Assembly: GCA_021741085.1 (NCBI GenBank)
Contig: JAIOYM010000008.1
Span: 1-22,565 of the forward strand
Origin: Rickettsiaceae bacterium
GTDB taxonomy: Bacteria; Pseudomonadota; Alphaproteobacteria; Rickettsiales; Rickettsiaceae
Length of the DNA stretch: 22,565 nt
Direction: 5' to 3'
Shown in pieces: positions 6,449-15,532 of this stretch. The translations under genes were made by a program, and so were the position numbers. The notes under the pieces were generated by a model that saw nothing but the letters and a program-made list of their open reading frames with translations, was not told where the DNA came from and made no database searches. How positions within the stretch are numbered: position 1 is the stretch's first letter; every line of letters begins with the position of its first letter.

Positions 6449-7624
6449 ATGGAAGTAAACTTAAAAAGTGACATGGTAATATTAGGGGCTGGGATAGTTG
6501 GTATGGTTACTGCTATCGCCTTGTCGAATAGGGGTATCAAAACCACAGTAATAGAGCTCAGAGACAAGAAAGATCTGTTGTTTTCTAAAGATGAACGTAA
6601 TATTGCTATCACTAAAACCACCGAGAAATGGTTTAGGTTAAACAATATATGGGAAGATTTAGTGCCATTTGCAGCTAAGGTTAATGATATATATGTTATA
6701 GACGACAAGGATGATGATTCGATGATACATCTTAATCAAAATAATCCATTGTTGCAAGAACTAGGACATATGATTTTGAATCATGATTTGACCAGAATAA
6801 TTTTTGAAAAAATACAATCAGATAAAAATATCAATTTAATATTTAACACCGGTTATACCGATATTGAGGCCAATGATAATATTAACCTCATACATCTTTC
6901 AGACTCTAGTATATTAGAATCTTCTTGGGTTCTAGCTTGTGATGGTAAATTTTCTGCAGTCAAAAAAAAATATTGCCACTACAAAGTACAAAAAAATTAT
7001 AATCAATCGGCATTAATATTTCAGTTAGAACACGAAAAAGCACACGAAGGAACAGCTGTTGAGCATTTTACTAATTCTGGTGTTTTTGCTATTCTGCCTA
7101 CAAAAAATCAAACCACATCTTCTTTAGTCTGGATTGAAAAGTCTGAAACAATAGAGCTTTTAAAAGCTATGTCTGTAGAGGAGTTTTTAGATAATGCTTC
7201 CGAGAAATTTGGTCCTTTTTTGGGTAAATTAAGTCTAAATAGTAGTATCCTTTCTTATCCACTAACAGCAGAGTTAATTAAAAATTATTATCATAAAAAA
7301 ATTATTTTTTTAGGGGATGCCGCTCATTCTATTCATCCTCTTGCGGGGCAAGGTTTAAACCAAGGCATCAAAGATGTTGTAGATCTAGTGGAATTGATTT
7401 CTTCAAAACACTCAGCCGGTTGCGAGCTTTTAACAAATGATTTAAAACTCTATCAACGCAGACGCTCATTAGATAACTATATTATGTTTGCAGCTTGTGA
7501 TTATACGGAGAAAATATTTCAAAATAAATCGGATATAACTTCAATTGTTAGGAAAATGGCAATGAAACTTGTTAATAAATCATCTTGGCTAAAAGATAAA
7601 ATTATTAATTTTGGTATTAAGTAA
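6449..7624 (+). CDS. ubiH: UbiH/UbiF/COQ6-family FAD-dependent ubiquinone hydroxylase
   Basis: A 391-residue flavoprotein monooxygenase. It has the N-terminal dinucleotide-binding motif ILGAGIVGMV (11-20) with the acidic residue E36 ending strand 2, a middle ACDGKFSAVK segment (163-172, the 'DG' motif of this hydroxylase class), and the second FAD motif GDAAH...P..GQG.N.G..D at 289-309. Length is normal for UbiH-like enzymes, which hydroxylate the benzoquinol ring in ubiquinone synthesis. Which ring position it modifies cannot be told from sequence by eye, so the symbol is a family label. It begins 18 bp after mnhF and is probably the last gene of the emrB-like, mnhE, mnhF run. A possible terminator follows at 7694-7749. 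Confidence 0.87.
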   Translation: MEVNLKSDMVILGAGIVGMVTAIALSNRGIKTTVIELRDKKDLLFSKDERNIAITKTTEKWFRLNNIWEDLVPFAAKVNDIYVIDDKDDDSMIHLNQNNPLLQELGHMILNHDLTRIIFEKIQSDKNINLIFNTGYTDIEANDNINLIHLSDSSILESSWVLACDGKFSAVKKKYCHYKVQKNYNQSALIFQLEHEKAHEGTAVEHFTNSGVFAILPTKNQTTSSLVWIEKSETIELLKAMSVEEFLDNASEKFGPFLGKLSLNSSILSYPLTAELIKNYYHKKIIFLGDAAHSIHPLAGQGLNQGIKDVVDLVELISSKHSAGCELLTNDLKLYQRRRSLDNYIMFAACDYTEKIFQNKSDITSIVRKMAMKLVNKSSWLKDKIINFGIK

Positions 7625-7693
7625 CTAGAGTACAAGAATATATAATTTTATCAACGAGGTAATGGAAATGATATAATCATCTATTAGCAATAC

Positions 7694-7749
7694 AAACGCC
7701 TATTCCTGAAAAACATACCCAGCTAGATCTGTCTTATAAAAAGGCGTTT
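7694..7749. terminator. Weak hairpin between convergent ubiH and autotransporter genes
   Basis: AAACGCCT and AGGCGTTT form an 8-bp GC-containing stem around a 40-nt loop, followed by TTTT on the plus strand and TTT on the minus strand. Position between two gene ends suits a bidirectional terminator, but the loop is long and the U-tracts short. Confidence 0.35.
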
Positions 7750-7763
7750 TGTAACCAATAAAA

Positions 7764-9653
7764 TTATAGACTATATCTTATTTTAATTTTTCCCAGCCAT
7801 CCATTATACACTTCACTTGAGGTCTTTTCGAAACCAAAAGTAAATTGGGTATTATCATTTTTTGCCATAATGCTAAACCCAACATTACTATTGTTTACAA
7901 TAATATTTTTAGCATTTGTTTTTTTAGTCCAAGATATAGCTCCAGATTTAACATTTGGTATACTAATTATATGTTTCGGTGCGGATGAATCTAAAGCATA
8001 ATTGTAGGTGTAATGCAATATTGGGCTTACAGAGAAACCAGATATATTAAAGGTTTTGATATTCAAGTTTGCTCCAAAAAACAATGTTTTATGTAAATCT
8101 GTTTGTATTAAATTTTTAACAGTACCGTTGTTGATTTCAAGATCGCTATTTTTACTAAATTTCATACCAATTATAGGGATTAAATTAAAATTTGAAGATA
8201 TACGAATATTATATTTACCCCTTATTTCTGCCAATCCTCCCCAAACACGATTAGAATTTGAGTTTGTGTTTTTGTCTGTGATCATCGAATTACTAAGGGC
8301 AATTTTAGCATCAATAGATAATTTTTTGTGTAATTTTAAATTACCATAAATTGCAGCAAAAAAAGATTTAATAAATTTTATATCGCCGTTAGCGCTTAAT
8401 TTTTTGTTAATTAATTCCGAAGATTGGGCGCCAGCAAAAAAACCAACTAAAGCATGTCTATTGATTTTGTAATCTACTCCTAAAGCGCCTCCAAAAACAC
8501 TAGTTTTACAATCTTTTTTGTCGTTGTTTTGTTCGGAATTTAACAATTCACCTCCACCCTTAAAAAGGGAACCCCGTATACCGTATTGCTGTTCTGAATT
8601 ATCTCTAGATGCAGCCAAAGCACTGTCAGAATTGTCTAGAGCCTGATTACTTAAATTAAATATATTACTATCGTTATTTTCCAATATACTTATTAGGCTC
8701 TTGATATCATCTGAAGTTTCTTTTGTAGCGGTATTAACGTCATTTATTATACCTTGTACTTCTTCTGGAGTTTCTTGTATTTTTTTATCAATCAATTCTA
8801 GAAATTCTCTTTTATTTTCATTGCCCTCGATAGATGTTATGCTTTCATGAATTTCATCATTTAAACCATCGTTGTTACCTGTGGCAACTGATGTAGTTGT
8901 AGAAATTGCTTGAGTTATTTTTAATCTTCTTTCAAAGTAATTGTAAAAATCTTTAATGGTAGGATTATCTAACTCATCGTAGCACAAAGTTATCAATTCT
9001 TCTGCTTTTTCTTGTTTAATATTTGGAAAAATTGTTTTGGCTAATCCTATGCCGAAATTTCTTATTTCTTGTTTGAAGATAGGATCGATTTCAGTTGGAT
9101 ATGTTGCAGGCAACACAGAAAAGTGATGTAAACCGATTTCGCTAATACTTAGATTTAGAAGATTGGGTATTTTTTTATCTAGTAGTTCATTTTTTCTTGT
9201 ATTTAGTTCTTGATTCTCAAAATTTAAACGCTTAATGTTAGTTCTTACTTTGTCAAAGATATCATATAGCTCTGGTTTTCTAAATTCTGTAATAGTTTTT
9301 ATTCCAACATCTTCATAAATTAATACTACAAATTCTTGTATAGCATTTCTTATACTACTTACATCTTTTTCACTTAGCGTTGTAGAATTTATTTTTTCGT
9401 TTTGTGTATCAAGAGCTTCATTAGCGAATTTTGTAAAGTCTTTAAATTCTTCAATTTCAAAAAGCTTTTTAAAAAAAGGAGCTTTTTGAATTAATTCATC
9501 TTGTAGATTCTTAAATTCATTTTTTACTATAATGTTTATTGAGTTTTGGTCAGCTAAAATGTATGACGAATTCAATATTAATTTTAGAAAGAATAATGGA
9601 ATAGCTAGATTTATTAAAATACGCCTAAGACAATTTTTAGTTATATTATACAT
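7764..9653 (-). CDS. Autotransporter-like outer-membrane protein (Sca-like)
   Basis: A 629-residue secreted protein. A basic N-terminus and hydrophobic stretch end at a plausible signal peptidase site after ILA (about residue 34). Residues 36-355 are polar, rich in Lys, Glu, Asn and Ile with several likely helices, and match no family I recognise. Residues about 357-629 look like an autotransporter beta-barrel: alternating hydrophobic strands, an opening YGIRGSLFKGG, then FGGALGVDYKINRHALVGFFAGAQ, a common start of the PF03797-type domain, and a closing strand GKIKIRYSL. In this family the barrel inserts in the outer membrane and exposes the passenger. The passenger is short and alpha-helical rather than a repeat-rich beta-helix. 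It ends with Leu where an aromatic residue is usual. No Shine-Dalgarno sequence is visible. Confidence 0.72.
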   Translation of the reverse strand: MYNITKNCLRRILINLAIPLFFLKLILNSSYILADQNSINIIVKNEFKNLQDELIQKAPFFKKLFEIEEFKDFTKFANEALDTQNEKINSTTLSEKDVSSIRNAIQEFVVLIYEDVGIKTITEFRKPELYDIFDKVRTNIKRLNFENQELNTRKNELLDKKIPNLLNLSISEIGLHHFSVLPATYPTEIDPIFKQEIRNFGIGLAKTIFPNIKQEKAEELITLCYDELDNPTIKDFYNYFERRLKITQAISTTTSVATGNNDGLNDEIHESITSIEGNENKREFLELIDKKIQETPEEVQGIINDVNTATKETSDDIKSLISILENNDSNIFNLSNQALDNSDSALAASRDNSEQQYGIRGSLFKGGGELLNSEQNNDKKDCKTSVFGGALGVDYKINRHALVGFFAGAQSSELINKKLSANGDIKFIKSFFAAIYGNLKLHKKLSIDAKIALSNSMITDKNTNSNSNRVWGGLAEIRGKYNIRISSNFNLIPIIGMKFSKNSDLEINNGTVKNLIQTDLHKTLFFGANLNIKTFNISGFSVSPILHYTYNYALDSSAPKHIISIPNVKSGAISWTKKTNAKNIIVNNSNVGFSIMAKNDNTQFTFGFEKTSSEVYNGWLGKIKIRYSL

Positions 9654-9694
9654 AATGTTGAATCACTTATAATGGAATGCTTCACATTATATAA

Positions 9695-9720
9695 TAGTTG
9701 TATTAAATAAGCAACAACTA
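9695..9720. repeat. 7-bp inverted repeat between virB6 and the autotransporter gene
   Basis: TAGTTGT and ACAACTA enclose a 12-nt loop in the 143-bp gap between two minus-strand genes. No U-tract follows on the minus strand, so it may be a regulatory dyad of the downstream gene or chance. Confidence 0.25.
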
Positions 9721-9796
9721 AAACAATATAGTCATAAATATTTAAAATGAATCTTTGAATATTTGATGGACATTAACTCAGGGCTTTTCCGAAGTA

Positions 9797-12607
9797 TTAT
9801 CTTTTTTTCGGTGTTAAAAATTCTATCATTGCCTTTTCATTTGTATTAATTCCACCACCAAAAATACTTTGGGTAGCTTGTGCAGCCACATCAATATATT
9901 TATTGCAGCAGTAACTTATCATGAATAGGCCAACTATATTTGCAATTGAAAAGGTTATATTATCGGAAGCGGTATCAACACCCCAAGGGGCATACCAATA
10001 AAGGCAAAATAAAGGAATTGTTGCAAATTTCCCAGTTATTTTGCTTGTAGCGTCGGCAAATGGTAACTTAAAATATATAGAGCATTTCCAACATACGCTG
10101 TAGCCAAGGGTTACATCTAGATACATTTGGAATATTTGAACTAAGACTCCCATGCCAGCAACTAAGATAATAGGAAAAAATATCACGGTTAAAAGTTGAT
10201 TTAACCATTTTGTGAATAAATAATAAGTCTGACTAAACAGAATAAATGTTAGAAATATAGGAGACATTATTAGTAAAATACCAACCATAAAAAATGAGAA
10301 TATATATTGACACATAACTCTAAATGCAGCGAGAACGAATATAAGCATTGCTATCACCACCATAATAAAATAGAATATTCCCATTAAACCAGCTGACAAA
10401 GTTGCAAACATTTGCGCGATCATAACTTTTCCAAAAAACAAATCACTTAAAATTTTATTAAATAAGAGTATTGGGCCAGATAGCATAGTTGTGGTAATTT
10501 TACCATCGCTAACTGTTATTATTTTGTTTTCAAAACCCGTTAAATTTGCACACATTATGTCTGAGAATTGCCAAATCATAGGGTTTATAAAGTTGATAAA
10601 AAGATTGAAAGTATTTTCATTAATAAGACCTGCAATAATAGTAACTTTTAATAAGCTGAATATAAAATCAGGCACACTAATGCTACCAACAATCATCAAT
10701 TTGTAACCTATAAAAGTAACATATAATGTTAAAATTAGTTTTATGTAAGTAAAAAAATTATGACATACACCTCTGTCGCTTGCTTCATAACAGGTCATGT
10801 TTTTTATGATTTGAACTGCTGTATCGGAAATTTTGACTTTCATATTAATGACAAATTTGTTGAATTTGTCTTCAAGCTGTTCTATATCACGATTTACCAC
10901 AACACTAACGTCATAACTACCTAAGCTGTAGGGATAGTCTTCTTTTTTATTATTAATCCGCAAGTATAAAACTCCACCCTTGTCAGACTTTATAGAAGCT
11001 CTACTTCCACCATTGGTATCAAGTGAAATTGGAACATCTATACCTACAGAGTCTGCAGTAATTACATCTTTGACATCTGCTACAATATATTGCAACTGTC
11101 CTCTGTTACTAAAGCCTTGCCCCCCTTCAAATCCTATGCCATTTTTTCTTACGCATGCCGTATGTTTTAATCCTAGTAAATAACCACCTCTAGCGTCTCT
11201 TGCAAAATCAGGAAATTTATATTGTAGCTTGCCAACAGCATTCAATTTCCTCATGCAATCAACATTTTGACAGTCTAATGGAAGATTTATTTCAGTAGAA
11301 TAACTTTCTCCATAAGTGGCTGCTCCACTATTTTTAAAATCACTTTTTGCAAGGGTTACATTATTATCTAGAGTATTTTTGAATGCAAGACCGTTGGAAT
11401 TTATAAACCAAAATTTTATATCATCAAGATTTCCATTGAAATGATCATCGGCATTTTGGCATGAGTTAGAAAAGTTTGTAAGAATATAATTGTTTACTTC
11501 ATCTAAGCTGGCAAAGCTTTCCTTATTATATTTTTCTTTATCACTATAGCCCAAAGGCAACGAAGAAGAACTATCTATAGAGGTAATAAATATTTTTTTA
11601 ATACCTTTACCTGGATGCTTTTCTTCCGTATCAAAATTAACTCTTATTCTCTTTATCAAGCACGTCGACTGACCCGCATTAAAACCTAAAACAGGTATTA
11701 TAAGTGTAGGAAAGCAAATTATAGCCGATCCAAATTCCAGTTGATCTTTATATCTCTTGGCACATTTTAATATCTCTATTGGATTATCTTCCCCATTATC
11801 TCTTGTACATTTTTCTAACAACTCATCGCTGCGACATTTGGTTGCAACCGAGCTAATTCTATAGGGGGTAAAACGGCTGCATTTAGCATCATAATCTCGA
11901 GATCCTTGGCTACAATCAGTTGTGGAAAATTGTGCAGAATCTAGATTCTTGGTATTAAAAATGTCTAATGTTTTAATGTTTCTTGTATCGGTTGTATATC
12001 CCCTATTACCAGGGATAGAATTAGGCGAAAGTCTTACTATAAGCTTAACTTGATCTAGATAACCTACATTTATTAAATCAGTCCAATCTGTTTTGTTTGC
12101 ATCAACACTTAAAGGTAAGCCATAGGAGTAAAAGTCAGTTTTAATGTCTATGATTTCTTGTTTTTCAATAATTTCACCCTCGGCGTTTTTCTTGGGGACG
12201 TAGATATCATCAATTCTTGGTACTTCTAGCTCAACGCCATCCATCTTCGATTTACAAAGGCTTACTTTACCAGCGGTGTTAAGCTGTATTTCTTGGTCTT
12301 TTTTTAAGGTAATAGATGTTTTTAGCCATTCTCCATATTTAGCTTTTGTGGAACATGATGAATCATTAAAGCTACACTCTACGTAATTACCATCTGCTTT
12401 GACTTTTATACTATTACTAAAACTTTCCTTGGATGTGTTTATTTTTGATGTATCAGAATTAGCATCTTTAGAATAACGCAGTACACAGCCACTGCTGTCT
12501 AATAACGCAGATTTTGCTTCTAGTCCCATTAACATTATGCTAATTAGAACAGCTACGGCGCCGCCTGCATAGAGCAGCAATTTGTTAGATTGTTTATTAT
12601 TTCCCAC
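9797..12607 (-). CDS. virB6: VirB6/TrbL-family type IV secretion protein, extended rickettsial type
   Basis: A 936-residue protein starting with GTG at 12607. A hydrophobic helix lies at about 11-28. A large polar domain follows (about 30-613) with no recognisable family but 17 cysteines. From about 618 to 920 there are multiple transmembrane helices with the VirB6/TrbL character, including a conserved region near 800 reading LFTKWLNQLLTVIFFPI. VirB6 is the polytopic inner-membrane subunit of type IV secretion systems. Rickettsiales carry several VirB6 paralogs with large extra-membrane extensions (RvhB6a-e in Rickettsia), and this matches that layout. No other secretion gene is in the window, so it is an isolated member. 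Which paralog it is cannot be told here. Upstream in-frame ATGs are absent. Confidence 0.83.
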   Translation of the reverse strand: MGNNKQSNKLLLYAGGAVAVLISIMLMGLEAKSALLDSSGCVLRYSKDANSDTSKINTSKESFSNSIKVKADGNYVECSFNDSSCSTKAKYGEWLKTSITLKKDQEIQLNTAGKVSLCKSKMDGVELEVPRIDDIYVPKKNAEGEIIEKQEIIDIKTDFYSYGLPLSVDANKTDWTDLINVGYLDQVKLIVRLSPNSIPGNRGYTTDTRNIKTLDIFNTKNLDSAQFSTTDCSQGSRDYDAKCSRFTPYRISSVATKCRSDELLEKCTRDNGEDNPIEILKCAKRYKDQLEFGSAIICFPTLIIPVLGFNAGQSTCLIKRIRVNFDTEEKHPGKGIKKIFITSIDSSSSLPLGYSDKEKYNKESFASLDEVNNYILTNFSNSCQNADDHFNGNLDDIKFWFINSNGLAFKNTLDNNVTLAKSDFKNSGAATYGESYSTEINLPLDCQNVDCMRKLNAVGKLQYKFPDFARDARGGYLLGLKHTACVRKNGIGFEGGQGFSNRGQLQYIVADVKDVITADSVGIDVPISLDTNGGSRASIKSDKGGVLYLRINNKKEDYPYSLGSYDVSVVVNRDIEQLEDKFNKFVINMKVKISDTAVQIIKNMTCYEASDRGVCHNFFTYIKLILTLYVTFIGYKLMIVGSISVPDFIFSLLKVTIIAGLINENTFNLFINFINPMIWQFSDIMCANLTGFENKIITVSDGKITTTMLSGPILLFNKILSDLFFGKVMIAQMFATLSAGLMGIFYFIMVVIAMLIFVLAAFRVMCQYIFSFFMVGILLIMSPIFLTFILFSQTYYLFTKWLNQLLTVIFFPIILVAGMGVLVQIFQMYLDVTLGYSVCWKCSIYFKLPFADATSKITGKFATIPLFCLYWYAPWGVDTASDNITFSIANIVGLFMISYCCNKYIDVAAQATQSIFGGGINTNEKAMIEFLTPKKR

Positions 12608-12663
12608 TTATTTGCGTTCGTAGTCTTAATTGATTTTTTTACCCTATTAAAAGGCTAACATAT

Positions 12664-12687
12664 TAACAATTATAAATACTATTGTTA
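12664..12687. terminator. AT-rich hairpin downstream of mnhB
   Basis: TAACAAT and ATTGTTA form a 7-bp stem with a 10-nt loop, about 80 bp after the mnhB stop and 57 bp before the virB6 start. Almost all pairs are A-T and no U-tract follows, so a terminator role is weakly supported. Confidence 0.2.
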
Positions 12688-12766
12688 TATTACAAAGAAA
12701 GGGAAGAAAATTAAATTTTATTGAGCTTTAGTGGGAAAATAGCAAGTTTGATAAAAAAATCTATCT

Positions 12767-13357
12767 TTATTTGGATGGATTTTGCTTACAAGATTCTTTT
12801 TGAACAAACGTAATAAAAATTACGGCTATAGCTGCAAGTAATATTACTATGGTTTCACCAAGAGTATCATATCCCCTGTAACTTGCAAGTATGGCTGCAA
12901 CCATTGAGGCAACTCCAGTGTCTTCATATGTGTTAGCTATATAATACTTGTTAACACCTTTATGTAGCATGGTTTCAACACTACCAAATGGCATAACCTT
13001 GGTTGATAAATTTATAGCAGAAAAAACAAATATCAAAGCTACAATAAGAGCAAAAAAGATAAAAAATTTGTTATTAGAAAAAAAATTATGACTTACAGGA
13101 GCTGGAGTAGCAGTTATTTTCACTGCATTCAACATTATAGTTGAGGATAAAGCTGCTCCCAGGGCTACTTCTGTCATCGCTACATCTGGAGAATCTAACA
13201 ATAAATAGCAACATGATATTATAGCGCTGAAGATAGATAGAGAAAAAACAGTATTTAATAGTTTTTTTTCAAAGATAATGTAAAAAACCAGAATTATTAA
13301 TATAGAACATAACAATATTAATAAGGAGGTGTTCTGTAAAAATGTTAAATCATTCAT
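12767..13357 (-). CDS. mnhB: MnhB-type Na+/H+ antiporter subunit B (DUF4040 plus MnhB-like part)
   Basis: A 196-residue hydrophobic protein. The first part (to about 85) carries LLLDSPDVAMTEVALGAAL, the signature of the DUF4040/MbhD-like domain usually at the C-terminus of MrpA. The last part has the YRGYDTLGETIVILLAAIAV segment typical of the MbhE/MrpB neighbourhood. So this gene combines segments belonging to the MrpA tail and MrpB in firmicutes. In the complex these form membrane parts next to the antiporter-like subunits. I take ATG at 13357; a GTG two codons upstream at 13363 also fits. Its start overlaps the mnhG stop by 8 nt, so coupled translation is likely. Confidence 0.83.
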   Translation of the reverse strand: MNDLTFLQNTSLLILLCSILIILVFYIIFEKKLLNTVFSLSIFSAIISCCYLLLDSPDVAMTEVALGAALSSTIMLNAVKITATPAPVSHNFFSNNKFFIFFALIVALIFVFSAINLSTKVMPFGSVETMLHKGVNKYYIANTYEDTGVASMVAAILASYRGYDTLGETIVILLAAIAVIFITFVQKESCKQNPSK

Positions 13358-13667
13358 CGTCACTAATTATGTTTTCTACATGATTGCTATCTTTACTTTT
13401 GCTAATCATATATGCTTTTGACATCAAATTTGTAGACAAAGGGGATAACATTAGAATTAGAATAATCATCAATATAATTTTCATGCTATAGCTAACATTT
13501 TCTTGTAGTAAACTTATGCCTAAAAGTGTTAACGGCACCCCAAAACTGTCTGAAACTCCAATGGCATGAATTTTTGTATAAAAGCTAGGCATGCGAATAC
13601 TTCCGATTAAAGCAGTAAATATAAAAAACAGTCCAGAAAATATAAGAAGCCAAGCTATTAGGAACAT
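13350..13667 (-). CDS. mnhG: MnhG/MrpG, Na+/H+ antiporter subunit G
   Basis: A 105-residue membrane protein with three hydrophobic segments. The family signature IGSIRMPSFYTKIHAIGVSD, followed by FGVPLTLLGI, matches the MrpG pattern in which 'R.PD.YtRlHA' sits between helices 1 and 2. It is upstream of and overlaps mnhB. I chose the ATG at 13667; the frame is open to a TTG at 13676, adding three residues. Neither start has a clear Shine-Dalgarno sequence. A TATAAT is visible on the minus strand between mnhG and pal, with no good -35. Together with mnhE-mnhF it supplies four Mrp subunits; A, C and D are not in the window. Confidence 0.87.
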   Translation of the reverse strand: MFLIAWLLIFSGLFFIFTALIGSIRMPSFYTKIHAIGVSDSFGVPLTLLGISLLQENVSYSMKIILMIILILMLSPLSTNLMSKAYMISKSKDSNHVENIISDDE

Positions 13668-13796
13668 AAAGTTCAATTTGTTTTGTTATTATAATTCAGG
13701 TAATATTTTCTTCTTTAAGATTATAGTACAATAAAATACCAAGAATTTTCTAATATTAATTAAGGGGTGTTTATAACATCAAATAATGCATAAAAT

Positions 13797-13844
13797 AAAA
13801 AAACGCCAAAAATAGAGGCTTCGCAAACCTTACTTTTGACGTTT
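13797..13844 (-). terminator. Rho-independent terminator of pal
   Basis: On the minus strand, about 30 bp after the pal stop, AAACGTCAAAA pairs with TTTTGGCGTTT (one G-U wobble), and an inner stem AGGTTT-GCG-AAGCCT also forms (again with one wobble). The right arm runs into a stretch of seven T. The wobble pairs only work when transcribed from the minus strand, which supports strand assignment to pal. Confidence 0.8.
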
Positions 13845-13876
13845 CATAGAATTTTTAAAGAGTAAGCAGTTATGTA

Positions 13877-14377
13877 TTATTTACCAATTACACTTGTTTC
13901 AGCTCTACGGTTTTTAGCCCAAGCAGCTTCATTATTACCATTATCTAAAGGCTTCTCTGAAGAGAAAGAAGTGACTTCAATACGGTTAGCTTCAATACCA
14001 TTTGATACTAGGAAGTTTTTAACACTAATTGCTCTACGCTCACCTAAACCTAAGTTATATTCATATGTTCCACGTGCATCAGTGTGACCAGCAATTAAAA
14101 CTTTAATATTCATGTAGTTTTTCAAGGTAGCAAGTTGCTTTTTCAACATATCTTTACTTTTTGCAGATAAATCGTAACTGTTGTAAGTAAAATGTACAAT
14201 GTTGATACCGTCTTTAGATAGTTCGCTCATTGCAGAACTTTCTGAACTTTGAGAAGAATTAAAATAATTATCTGACAAGGCAGAAGTCTCATCTTTAACT
14301 GATGCTTTTTTGCCGCAAGCAGTAGCAAGTAATAATATTGCAGCAAAGGATAAGGTTGTTTTTGCAAACTTTAACAT
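13877..14377 (-). CDS. pal: Pal, peptidoglycan-associated lipoprotein
   Basis: A 166-residue lipoprotein. The signal peptide ends in the lipobox LATA-C21. A short Ser-rich linker leads to an OmpA/Pal C-terminal domain (about 58-164) with AGHTDARGTYEYNLGLGERR (97-116), including the Asp and Arg that bind the diaminopimelate side chain in this family, and EAAWAKNRRAE near the end. Pal tethers the outer membrane to peptidoglycan in the Tol-Pal system; no tol gene is in the window. The start has a strong AGGAGG five bases upstream, one of the few good Shine-Dalgarno sequences here. A terminator follows. Its leader and signal peptide are nearly duplicated at 15858-15983. Confidence 0.94.
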   Translation of the reverse strand: MLKFAKTTLSFAAILLLATACGKKASVKDETSALSDNYFNSSQSSESSAMSELSKDGINIVHFTYNSYDLSAKSKDMLKKQLATLKNYMNIKVLIAGHTDARGTYEYNLGLGERRAISVKNFLVSNGIEANRIEVTSFSSEKPLDNGNNEAAWAKNRRAETSVIGK

Positions 14378-14418
14378 AGGTGCCTCCTGTTTTTAATATT
14401 AAATAAAATGTTATAACT
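14292..14418 (-). repeat. Pal leader plus signal-peptide module, copy 1
   Basis: This block aligns with 15858-15983 with roughly nine substitutions and one single-base gap over about 126 bp. It covers the 5' untranslated region, the ribosome binding site, the ATG and the first 29 codons, up to the shared Ser-Val-Lys-Asp. Similarity stops abruptly on the coding side after that Asp. Confidence 0.88.
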
Positions 14419-14615
14419 CTATCGAAAGCTACTAGGAAGAAAAAAGTTTTTTAGTAATTTAATCTTCTAAGCGAAACATAAACATTTCAATTCCAATTAA
14501 AAGCTCTATTTGGAATAAGAATTATTCATCTTTGTATCTTACAAATAAAATGCTAACATAATAAAAGTCCTAACTCAACTTATAAAATAATAAATTATAC
14601 CAATTTAATGACATT

Positions 14616-15518
14616 ATGGATTCAAAATTAGCGCAAAAATGTACCATATTAAGTTTAATAGGCAAACCCAATGTTGGGAAATCTACTTTGATTAACGGTT
14701 TAGTGAAATATAAAATTTCTATAGTTACACCAAAGGTGCAAACTACTAGGAATGTTATCAGAGGAATTATCACAGAAGATAACGTTCAGCTTGTGCTTTT
14801 GGATACCCCAGGTATCTTTGAGCCAAAAGTCAAACTAGAAAGATTCATGGTAAAAGAAGCTTGGAATAGCATAGTGCAAGCTGATAAGATTTTGTTGTTA
14901 ATTGAACCTAATGAAACTTTTGATGACCAAACCTTAAAAATAATAGATTATATTAGGTCAAAAAAATTACCCATTATTGTTGTAGTCAATAAAATCGATA
15001 GGAGTAATAACGTTATATTAGAGATGCTAAAAAGTAAAATCTCGGAATTATTGCCTAACAGCCAAATGTTTTTTATATCCGCTTTAAATAATACAAATAT
15101 TGATCTATTATATAAAGATTTGTTAAATAATGCGGCAAATTCTCCTTGGTTGTATGATTCTGATGAAATAACTACGGCTCCTATGAAATTTATGGCTTCA
15201 GAAATAACAAGAGAAAAATTATTTACTAGCTTGCATCAAGAATTACCATATAATCTTACTGTGGAAACAGAAGCGTGGAACCAAAAATCTGAAAATACGG
15301 CTGTTGTTAATCAAGTGATAATAGTAACGCGAGACAGCCACAAAGCAATGATTTTAGGTAAATCCGGAGAAAAAATAAAGCAAATCTCAATGGCTGCAAG
15401 AGAAGAGATAGAAAAAAATTTAAATATGAAAATACATTTATATCTTCATTTGAAGGTGCGTAAATGGACGGAAAAGCCCTCTTTGTATTTGCTTGGTGAT
15501 TTGCAGGATACTAAATAG
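14616..15518 (+). CDS. era: Era, GTPase for 16S rRNA maturation and 30S assembly
   Basis: A 300-residue protein with a complete TrmE-Era-EngA GTPase domain: G1 GKPNVGKS (16-23), G2 TTRN (43-46), G3 DTPG (63-66), G4 NKID (125-128) and G5 SAL (155-157). A C-terminal KH RNA-binding domain has the loop GKSGEKIKQI (248-257) and the conserved HLYLHLKVRKW before the end. Era binds the 3' end of 16S rRNA and acts as a checkpoint in small-subunit assembly. Length is normal. It often sits next to rnc, but here it is alone between two minus-strand lipoprotein genes sharing a duplicated leader. Only 14 bp separate its stop from that of the second lipoprotein gene. No Shine-Dalgarno sequence is evident. 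Confidence 0.96.
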   Translation: MDSKLAQKCTILSLIGKPNVGKSTLINGLVKYKISIVTPKVQTTRNVIRGIITEDNVQLVLLDTPGIFEPKVKLERFMVKEAWNSIVQADKILLLIEPNETFDDQTLKIIDYIRSKKLPIIVVVNKIDRSNNVILEMLKSKISELLPNSQMFFISALNNTNIDLLYKDLLNNAANSPWLYDSDEITTAPMKFMASEITREKLFTSLHQELPYNLTVETEAWNQKSENTAVVNQVIIVTRDSHKAMILGKSGEKIKQISMAAREEIEKNLNMKIHLYLHLKVRKWTEKPSLYLLGDLQDTK

Positions 15519-15532
15519 GACTATTATAATAT

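Noticed and set aside
14490..14545. Short dyads ATTCCAA / TTGGAAT and TTTGTA-TCT-TACAAA upstream of era
   Set aside because: Six to seven AT-rich pairs are expected by chance in this composition and no promoter or terminator fits them.
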